A DNA stretch of 6,883 nucleotides from DAOUAJ01 sp034433615 (GTDB lineage Bacteria > Chloroflexota > Anaerolineae > DUEN01), in the NCBI GenBank assembly GCA_034433615.1, contig DAOUAJ010000266.1, positions 1-6,883 of the forward strand, written 5' to 3'. Shown one piece after another: positions 1 through 5,291 of the stretch. How positions within the stretch are numbered: position 1 is the stretch's first letter; each line of letters starts with the position of its first letter. Below the pieces are notes generated by a model. It saw only the letters and a list, made by a program, of their open reading frames with translations, was not told where the DNA came from and made no database searches. The translations under genes and the position numbers were made by a program.

Positions 1-183
1 GAAGGGATTATAGCCTGGGCTAAAGGAGAGGGCAAACGAGGAAATGCCAAAGGCCGCCCCCTCTTTCAGGCGACCTCTTTTTGTCATGACAGAGCCGAAG
101 CCATACCTATCCCTGCCCAACGCCCCCAGCCGTGCCCTGGCTTGGGAAAGGGCTGCAGGTGCCCTGTCATGCAAGCGAGATGC
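1..183. other. Gene-free segment downstream of the UROD-family pseudogene
   Basis: No gene is convincing here. A perfect 10-bp palindrome tgtcatgaca (82-91) could be an operator but may be chance. A weak hairpin AGGGC / GCCCT (149-165) lies just after the pseudogene stop and is followed by only a short T-run on the minus strand, so it is a poor terminator candidate. Confidence 0.4.
7..35 (-). promoter_or_regulatory. Candidate sigma70-type promoter pointing out of the window
   Basis: On the minus strand TTGCCC (30-35, 4 of 6 to the -35 consensus) is followed after exactly 17 bases by a perfect TATAAT (7-12). It would start transcription leftward, beyond the window edge, and so drive an unseen gene. 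The palindrome at 82-91 lies about 47 bases upstream of the -35 and could be a regulator site. Confidence 0.45.
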
Positions 184-1056
184 CTACGCGTTCCCGTACC
201 GCTCGCGGCTGATGCGCAGGAACTCCTCGCACATGGCGTCAATGGCCTCCGGGCGGTGCCCGGCTCCAGCCGGGTCCGTGTACCAGCGGGGGATGAACCC
301 GCCGGCAGGGCGCCCCAGGAGATTCACCATTTTGCGACAGTAGGCCCGGATGTCGTCGAGAGTGCCGCGCACCATGGTGTTCTGGATGTCCACGGGGGAG
401 AAGAAGGTGAGGCGGCCGCCGAACCGTCGGCCCAGCAGCTCCAACCCTATGTTCCCCTGCTGGTCCATAAGGCTTCCACAGCTCGCGCCACTTCTCCGGG
501 GAGATCATCAGCCGGTTTTGCAGGCCCCAGTCGTCGGGGAAGATGTAGCCATCTACCCCGGCCGCGGCATAGTGTTCGATGGCGGCCAGGGAGAGGAGCC
601 AGGGAGCGGGGGTGCAGAGGAGCAGAGGAGTAGAGACGAGATGAATTCTCCTCTGCACCCAAGCACCTCTGCACCCTAGCGCAGCAGGCCGCGGAGGAAG
701 TGCACTCGTTCGTAGATGGAGATGCCGTAGCCCAGGATGAATTTATCGCCGGCCCGTTCTCGCACCCCTTCGAGGCTGGCCCAGCGTCGGGGGTCATGGA
801 TGTCGGGGATGGGGAGGTGCTTGAAATCGCTCCAGTCTTTGAGGGGGAAATCCTTGACCTGGCCCAATTGGGAGACGCCGATGTTTTCCCAGACGGCGCC
901 CCACTCGTCCACCCCGCTGGTGGGACGGGCGTCGGGCGAGGGAGTCATCCCGACCCAGAAGAAATCGGAGCCGTACTTCTCGGGGAAATCGTAGGGGAGC
1001 CGGTCGGGGTATTGAAAGCGGATGGTGCGCGCGACTACTTCGCGGCTGGGCATCAT
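184..1056 (-). pseudogene. Broken uroporphyrinogen decarboxylase (UROD)-family gene
   Basis: Three blocks on the minus strand belong to one UROD-like protein. The N-terminal block (1056 to about 679) begins MMPSREVVARTIRFQYPDRLPYDFP and ends YERVHFLRGLLR. A middle block (about 592-467) contains IEHYAAAGVDGYIFPDDWG and WRELWKPY. A C-terminal block (about 471-184) reads MDQQGNIGLELLGRRFGGRLTFFSPVDIQ and runs to a TGA at 184. The first and last blocks share a frame; the middle is shifted. A TAG at 676-678 stops the first block at a repeat-rich insert. Roughly 27-30 residues are replaced there, and about 40-45 residues, including the region with the family's HSxG-type motif, are missing at the second junction (near 470). 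These lengths are estimates from family memory. Relatives are often corrinoid- or methyl-transfer-type enzymes of unknown substrate. GGAGGG sits ten bases before the ATG at 1056. Confidence 0.82.
610..676. repeat. Repeat element with 13-bp inverted and 11-bp direct copies inside the UROD-family pseudogene
   Basis: The unit gggtgcagaggag (610-622) has a perfect inverted copy ctcctctgcaccc (648-660). A third copy, cctctgcaccc (666-676), is a direct repeat of 650-660. Between the arms is a purine-rich stretch with tandem agcagagg-like units. None of it fits the UROD family in any frame, and it sits exactly where the first coding block breaks off. It looks like a small interspersed element inserted, or exchanged, into the gene. 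No transposase is encoded. Confidence 0.65.
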
Positions 1057-1080
1057 GGGAAATTAACCCTCCACTGACAT

Positions 1081-1113
1081 CAGGATACAGGATGCAGGAG
1101 CTTGTGTCCTGTA
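1081..1113. repeat. Short repeat with inverted arms (caggatacagg type)
   Basis: Three near-copies of a six-base unit (caggat, caggat, caggag) are followed by tcctgta, which pairs with tacagga (1086-1092 and 1107-1113). It lies between the stop of the permease fragment and the start of the broken UROD-family gene. It resembles intergenic repeats I associate with Chloroflexota genomes, which is memory rather than a search result. Confidence 0.4.
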
Positions 1114-1115
1114 GT

Positions 1116-1319
1116 CTACGCTTTCATGCCAGTCAGTGCAATGCCCTCGATGAAATAGCGCTGCAGAAGCAGAAAGACGATGAGGACGGGGATCACGGAA
1201 ATGAAGGCGCCGGCGTTGACGGCAGCGTAGTCGGTCCAATACTGGCCGGCAAACATGGCTAACCCCAGCGGCAGGGTGTACAGTTTCTGTGTACTGATCA
1301 CCACTAGCGGCCAGATGAG
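1116..1319 (-). pseudogene. Orphan C-terminal fragment of a second MalG-type permease
   Basis: The minus strand encodes about 67 residues that match only the tail of a MalG/UgpE-type permease. It opens with LIWPLVVIS, continues with LYTLPLGLAMFAGQY and a final membrane helix around ISVIPVLIVFLLL, and ends in QRYFIEGIALTGMKA with a TAG stop at 1116. The family pattern stops abruptly at about 1319: the next codons upstream read Gly-Gly and then a TGA at 1326-1328. The first three quarters of the gene, including the EAA loop, are missing. The first usable start (GTG, 1304) would give a useless 62-residue tail. The fragment differs clearly from the C-terminus of the intact MalG-type permease in this window, so it comes from another transporter and not from a recent local duplication. 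Confidence 0.82.
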
Positions 1320-1353
1320 GCCGCCTCACGTCGCCAGGGCCGAACCGGTCAAA

Positions 1354-2253
1354 CTACAGCCCCTCGATCTCGTAGATGAGGTTGATCGGTAGGCGCGGCC
1401 CATCCGAAACCGCCACATTGCCTGCGATCCGCTCCGGCCTTGAGGTGGCTGGGATCACTATCGCGATATCGGGGTCAGAGAGCAAGTACCGCAGCGCAAA
1501 GTGGGAGAGAGGTTCGCCATACTTCGCGGCCATCTGCTCCAGACGGTCCAGTTTGCGGATCATCTCTTCCGTCACAAATCCTGGCCGCTCGCGGACCAGC
1601 TCTTCCTTCCGGCTCCCGAGTAGCCCCATGTGCAGTGGGCTGCCCAAGATCACCGCCACATCGCAGGCCACAGCGGTGGGGATTAGCCACTCCTTGGCCC
1701 GTTGGGTCACCAAGTCGTATTCGTTATAGGTTAACACCGAGTCGAACTCTCCCGTCTTTATCGCACGGGTCAGCAGCTCCAGGTCCGCTCCAGTAATGCC
1801 GATCCCCTCGATCAGGCCTTGCTGCTTCATCTCTCGCATGGCCTCCAACGTGCCACCCGGGCCGAAGATCCGATCCCAGCCGGCCACTTCGGCTTCATGA
1901 ATCTGGAGTAGCTCCACTTTGTCGCGGCGCAGGCGCTTCAAACTGCTCTCGAAGCAACGCCATACTCCATCCCGCGTGTAGTCGATATGGTGACACGCGA
2001 GAACCCCCACTTTGGTGGCCACATAGACTTGTTCCGGCCAGCCCTGGAGCGCGTAGCCGATGATATGCTCGCTGTAACAGTGGCCGTAGAGGGGAGCCGT
2101 ATCAATGTAATTCACACCCAGCTTTAGAGCGGCCCACACCGTTTCAGCGGCTTTCTCAATAATGATCTCGTTGTCCCGGCCTCCCAGCCAGGCTCCGCCC
2201 AGGCCAATCTCGCTCACCCGCCAGCCCAGACGGCCAAAACGCCGATAGCGCAT
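1354..2253 (-). CDS. Aldo/keto reductase family oxidoreductase (possibly aldose 1-dehydrogenase-like)
   Basis: This 299-residue NAD(P)-dependent TIM-barrel enzyme carries the complete aldo/keto reductase tetrad: Asp51 and Tyr56 (YIDTAPLYG), Lys81 (VATKVG) and His119 (LLQIHE). The cofactor-binding C-terminal motif is VIPATSRPERIAGN at 266-279. The DTAPLYG-x-x-x-SE pattern and the GSPLHMGLLG stretch at 204-213 resemble the branch with D-threo-aldose/L-fucose 1-dehydrogenases, so it may oxidise a free sugar to a lactone. That is inference; a reducing role is equally possible. An upstream ATG at 2349 would overlap the enolase-family gene by 79 bases. The ATG at 2253, 17 bases after that gene's stop and just behind GGAGG, starts exactly at the normal family N-terminus (MRYRRFGRLGWRVSEIGLG). 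It is the last intact gene of the operon, and no clear terminator follows. Confidence 0.92.
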   Translation of the reverse strand: MRYRRFGRLGWRVSEIGLGGAWLGGRDNEIIIEKAAETVWAALKLGVNYIDTAPLYGHCYSEHIIGYALQGWPEQVYVATKVGVLACHHIDYTRDGVWRCFESSLKRLRRDKVELLQIHEAEVAGWDRIFGPGGTLEAMREMKQQGLIEGIGITGADLELLTRAIKTGEFDSVLTYNEYDLVTQRAKEWLIPTAVACDVAVILGSPLHMGLLGSRKEELVRERPGFVTEEMIRKLDRLEQMAAKYGEPLSHFALRYLLSDPDIAIVIPATSRPERIAGNVAVSDGPRLPINLIYEIEGL

Positions 2254-2257
2254 CGTT

Positions 2258-2262
2258 CCTCC
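2258..2262 (-). promoter_or_regulatory. Ribosome binding site of the aldo/keto reductase gene
   Basis: GGAGG lies four bases before the ATG at 2253, in the 17-base gap after the enolase-family stop. It supports the shorter start over the upstream ATG at 2349. Confidence 0.6.
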
Positions 2263-2270
2263 AATGTAGA

Positions 2271-3389
2271 CTAATACTCGGCCACCGTCCGGCGGCGGAA
2301 TGTTCCCCAGTCTAATTCCAGGCCAAACCCGGGCCCTTCTGGGGGACAAATGTGGCCTTCCGCATACCGTGGCGCATTCAGAATGCCACAGGCTTCTGCC
2401 ACTTCAGGGCTCCAACCTATGCTGCCTTCGTAATAAGTGGTGTTAACGATCGCGGCCTGTAGATGGGTACTCACTGCGCCGAAAAGGCCCCCATCGCCGT
2501 TTAATTCGACGTTCGTGCCATATAGCTCGGCGAAATGAGCCAACTTCATGACCTGGGTGACACCAAAGTTCCCCGAAGCGCGCAGTAAATCGGTGGCCTT
2601 TAACAGCAGACGTTGAGCGGAACTCTCCATATCATGCAAGAACCATTCCTGCATCACGGGAATGGTTAGGGCGGCACACAGCTCCTGATATTGGAGGATG
2701 TTCTCGTCGTGTAGGGGCTCTTCCAACCAGACATAATTCAACTCTTCGAGCAAATGCCCAATCTGGATAGCTTCCGGCAACGTGTACGAGCGCACGGGGT
2801 CGTGGATGAGCTCGTAGTCAGGCCCGACATAGGAGCGTAACTCTCGCAAGATAGGAATATCGGCAACACCTCCTTTGTAACTGTGCACTTTAAAGGCTCG
2901 CACACCCCATTTAGTGTAGCTCTCATCTATCTGTCGTTTGTATTCGTCTAGGGTGGCATCCCCCCCCATGACGTAGATCGGGATACGGTTACGCACCTTG
3001 CCGCCCAGCAAGTTGTAGACAGGCTGTCCAGTGACCTTGCCAGCGATATCCCACAGGCAATTGTCAAAGGGGCCAAACCAGCCAGCGTGCCCATACAGCC
3101 AGCGCACAGCGGCATGCAACTTCTGGAACAGAGACTCGCGTTGAATTGGATCCTCACCGATGACCAACTCGCGTAGCTGATCCACCATCTCTCGCGTCCC
3201 ACCGGTAGCTATCCCCTCGATGCCCGCATCGGTCAGGACATGGAGAAAGGTGATTTGACGGGGACCAGGCAGCATCTCACCCACATGCGTGTATTGAATG
3301 CGGTGCAAATGGGGAACCCGTACCAGTCGGTGGCAGCCACGCGGCAAGGGGATCTCTAGGACGCTTAGCTTGACTTCGGTGATTTTCAT
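2271..3389 (-). CDS. Enolase-superfamily (mandelate racemase/muconate lactonizing type) protein, probable sugar-acid dehydratase
   Basis: This 372-residue protein has the two-domain layout of the superfamily: an N-terminal capping domain (about 1-125, with FGPFDNCLWDIAGK at 106-118) and a TIM-barrel domain. Metal ligands are visible at the usual strand ends: Asp197 (ELIHDP), Glu223 or Glu224 (WLEEPL) and Glu248 (PVMQEW). Lys167 sits in FKVH, where mandelate racemase has KxK, so the second Lys is replaced by His169. By manual alignment the positions of the usual His-Asp dyad fall near Ser272 and Asn297, so that dyad seems absent. Most characterised relatives dehydrate or epimerise sugar acids; the substrate here is unknown. 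The ATG at 3389 lies three bases after the permease stop, with AAAGGG upstream. Its place beside a transporter and a reductase supports a catabolic role. I see no frameshift or truncation. Confidence 0.88.
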   Translation of the reverse strand: MKITEVKLSVLEIPLPRGCHRLVRVPHLHRIQYTHVGEMLPGPRQITFLHVLTDAGIEGIATGGTREMVDQLRELVIGEDPIQRESLFQKLHAAVRWLYGHAGWFGPFDNCLWDIAGKVTGQPVYNLLGGKVRNRIPIYVMGGDATLDEYKRQIDESYTKWGVRAFKVHSYKGGVADIPILRELRSYVGPDYELIHDPVRSYTLPEAIQIGHLLEELNYVWLEEPLHDENILQYQELCAALTIPVMQEWFLHDMESSAQRLLLKATDLLRASGNFGVTQVMKLAHFAELYGTNVELNGDGGLFGAVSTHLQAAIVNTTYYEGSIGWSPEVAEACGILNAPRYAEGHICPPEGPGFGLELDWGTFRRRTVAEY

Positions 3390-3392
3390 CGT

Positions 3393-4259
3393 TTAGCCCT
3401 TTAATGCGCCTCCTGTCAGGCCAGCAACGAAGTAGCGCTGGGCAAAAAGGAAAATGAAGAAGATCGGTATAGCCGATATGAGTGACGCGGCCATCAAGTC
3501 TGGCCAGAGAACATCCCCGGCTCCTGACCCAGCGGGCCCCGCCATCTGCGTCGCCCGCGCGATCACCGTCTGCATCACTTGCATCCGTCCCGAGGGGGAA
3601 GTGACAATCAGGGGCCAGAGGTAGGACTCCCAACCTCCCAGGAAATGAAGGACACCGATGGTCGCTAAGGCTGGTCTGGACATTGGCAGCGCGATGCTGA
3701 AGAAGATACGCAGACGGCCCGCGCCATCAATGAAGGCCGATTCCTCGATCTCATGGGGAATAGTGCTGAAGAACTGGCGCATCAAGAAGATGCTGAAGCT
3801 CGATGCCATGCCCGGCAGCACGATGGCAGGGAAGGTATCATACAGTCCCATGCGCTTGATGATGAGGAACTCAGGGATCATCAACACCTCGAACCCCAGC
3901 ATAAGCGTCGCCAGAAAGAGGGCGAAGATCACATTCTTGCCTGGAAACTCGGTCTTGGCGAAGCCGTAGCCAGCCATCGAGTCAATCAACACGTTGCCGA
4001 CCGTCATCGTCACGGCGATAGCTGCCGTGTTACCGATGACTCTCAGGAGGTTGAACGCCTCCCAGACTCGCTTGTAAGATTGGAAGGTCAATGGGATTGG
4101 CAGCCAGACGAGGGGACGCTGTACGAAGGTCGCCAGGTCAACGAGGGAGCTACGCAACATCCAATACAGGGGAAAGGCAAAGACCATTAAGCCAATAACC
4201 AATAAGAGAATATAAGCAGCTCCGCCGAAGAGTGACATCCAGCGAATTCGCGCGGTCAC
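3393..4259 (-). CDS. Sugar ABC transporter permease, MalG/UgpE type
   Basis: This is the second pore subunit, 288 residues from the chosen GTG, partner of the MalF-type protein encoded immediately upstream. It has an N-terminal membrane helix (about 12-36), four or five further helices, and the EAA loop EESAFIDGAG at 172-181 followed by ALP at 190-192. The C-terminus ends in the characteristic QRYFVAGLTGGALKG. The open frame runs up to 4649, but that part overlaps the MalF-type gene and is not permease-like. Two starts compete. The ATG at 4274 overlaps the upstream stop by one base but has a poor ribosome site. The GTG at 4259 has a perfect AGGAGG six bases upstream, so I choose it. No ATPase gene follows, so a shared ATPase elsewhere is likely. 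Confidence 0.93.
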   Translation of the reverse strand: MTARIRWMSLFGGAAYILLLVIGLMVFAFPLYWMLRSSLVDLATFVQRPLVWLPIPLTFQSYKRVWEAFNLLRVIGNTAAIAVTMTVGNVLIDSMAGYGFAKTEFPGKNVIFALFLATLMLGFEVLMIPEFLIIKRMGLYDTFPAIVLPGMASSFSIFLMRQFFSTIPHEIEESAFIDGAGRLRIFFSIALPMSRPALATIGVLHFLGGWESYLWPLIVTSPSGRMQVMQTVIARATQMAGPAGSGAGDVLWPDLMAASLISAIPIFFIFLFAQRYFVAGLTGGALKG

Positions 4260-4265
4260 GTGTGA

Positions 4266-4271
4266 CCTCCT
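4266..4271 (-). promoter_or_regulatory. Shine-Dalgarno that decides the MalG-type start
   Basis: A perfect AGGAGG lies six bases before the GTG at 4259. It sits directly inside codons 2-3 of the alternative ATG reading at 4274, which argues that this ATG is not the main start. The site also lies right after the stop of the upstream permease, so terminating ribosomes could re-initiate here. Confidence 0.65.
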
Positions 4272-4273
4272 CA

Positions 4274-5188
4274 TCAGTCTGCCCGACTCAATCGGAGCTG
4301 GATCAGCGAGATCAGCAGGATGATAGCCAACAGCACGAAGGAGAGGGCGCCAGCGTAGCCAAACATGCGGTATTGAAAGGCGTTGTTGTACGTGTATAGC
4401 GCGATCGTCCGCGTGGCGTTCTCTGGGCCGCCTTGGGTGAGCACATAAGGCTCTGTAAAGATCCGGAACCCTCCGATAGTACCCAGGACCACAACGAAGG
4501 TGATCACTGGGCGTAGGTGAGGCACGATGACGTTGAGAAAGCGCTGCCAGGCGTTGGCCCCGTCTACCTTGGCCGCATCTATCAGGTCTTGGGGCGTGTC
4601 CTGCAGTGCAGCCAGGAAGATAATGCTGTTGAAGCTTGTGCTCTTCCACAGGCTCATGATCATGATAGAGATCAGCGCGTAACGCTTATCCCGGTACCAA
4701 GCGATCGGTTCCAAGCCAATGAGCTTGAGCAGTTCGTTGAACACGCCATCTGGGAACTCATACATCGCCTTGAAGATCGTCACGGTTACGACGGCGGATA
4801 CGATCACGGGGATAAAGTAGGCCGAACGGACAAAGCGCATACCCCGAAACTCACGGTTAAGCAGCATAGCTGCTGCGAGGGATAGAACGAGGTTCAGGGG
4901 CACTGTGACCACTACAAAAAATAGCGTGTTTCGGAAAGATTCCAAAGCGATAGTGTCGCGGAATACGTTGATGTAATTGCGTAGGCCAACGAATTGAGGA
5001 GGTCGAAAACCAGAGTAGTTCGTGAAGGAAAGATAGAAGGCATAGCTGGTCGCAAAGAGGATGAAGACTCCAATGATCAGCAGGGATAGAAAGATGAAGA
5101 TGTACCCATCGAGCGCTTCCTGCGTCCTCATCGGATGCCAGCGTCGTCGAGTAACGATCCTGTTCAGGGAGCTAGTACGTGTCGCCAT
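4274..5188 (-). CDS. Sugar ABC transporter permease, MalF/UgpA type
   Basis: This 304-residue inner-membrane permease is one half of the translocation pore of a carbohydrate importer. Roughly six hydrophobic helices are visible: residues about 28-52, 92-112, 122-142, 170-195, 228-246 and 275-297. The cytoplasmic EAA loop that docks on the ATPase is present as DAAKVDG at 204-210, followed by IVP at 221-223. Motifs such as YAFYLSFTNY and TQGGPENAT are typical of the MalF/UgpA/LacF branch. The open frame extends upstream to 5329, but that extension would overlap the lipoprotein gene and has no permease character. The ATG at 5188 is preceded by AAGGA about eight bases away and starts a normal-length protein. 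Its TGA stop touches the downstream permease region (TGATG), which suggests translational coupling. Confidence 0.94.
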   Translation of the reverse strand: MATRTSSLNRIVTRRRWHPMRTQEALDGYIFIFLSLLIIGVFILFATSYAFYLSFTNYSGFRPPQFVGLRNYINVFRDTIALESFRNTLFFVVVTVPLNLVLSLAAAMLLNREFRGMRFVRSAYFIPVIVSAVVTVTIFKAMYEFPDGVFNELLKLIGLEPIAWYRDKRYALISIMIMSLWKSTSFNSIIFLAALQDTPQDLIDAAKVDGANAWQRFLNVIVPHLRPVITFVVVLGTIGGFRIFTEPYVLTQGGPENATRTIALYTYNNAFQYRMFGYAGALSFVLLAIILLISLIQLRLSRAD

Positions 5189-5247
5189 TCGATGATCCTT
5201 CGGATCTGTGATGCCTGGAATGCTCGCCGTTCCCGAAGATGAGGTCA

Positions 5248-5270
5248 GGGGGCTACAGATGGTAGCCCCC
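5248..5270 (-). promoter_or_regulatory. Intercistronic hairpin between lipoprotein and MalF-type permease genes
   Basis: A perfect 9-bp GC-rich stem (GGGGGCTAC / GTAGCCCCC) with a 5-base loop lies in the 103-base gap after the lipoprotein stop. The stem is followed on the minus strand by TGACCTCATC rather than a U-run, so it is a poor intrinsic terminator. It fits better as an mRNA-stabilising or processing hairpin. Such structures commonly keep binding-protein mRNA more abundant than permease mRNA, as in malE-malF. The structure is seen directly; the role is inferred. Confidence 0.6.
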
Positions 5271-5291
5271 CGAATCTCACTTCTGGCTGGC

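Noticed and set aside
142..633. 163-codon open frame on the plus strand
   Set aside because: It lies antisense to the UROD-family pseudogene, whose minus-strand blocks match a known family. The plus-strand protein has low-complexity Arg/Ala/Gly composition and no family features.
700..1077. Plus-strand open frame of 125 codons
   Set aside because: It mirrors the well-recognised N-terminal UROD-family block on the other strand and has no ribosome site or motif of its own.
1320..1353. Possible terminator after the aldo/keto reductase gene
   Set aside because: Only short, GC-rich, imperfect pairing is visible and there is no T-run, so I could not support an intrinsic terminator.
2254..2349. 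32-residue N-terminal extension of the aldo/keto reductase
   Set aside because: It overlaps the enolase-family gene, has no ribosome site, and the known family N-terminus begins at the ATG at 2253.
3753..4190. Plus-strand open frame of 145 codons, rich in charged residues
   Set aside because: It is antisense to the MalG-type permease. Its hydrophilic composition is the expected complement of membrane-helix codons.
4260..4649. Long N-terminal extension of the MalG-type permease
   Set aside because: It overlaps the MalF-type permease gene by hundreds of bases, is Arg/Pro-rich and lacks family similarity. A strong ribosome site supports the start at 4259.
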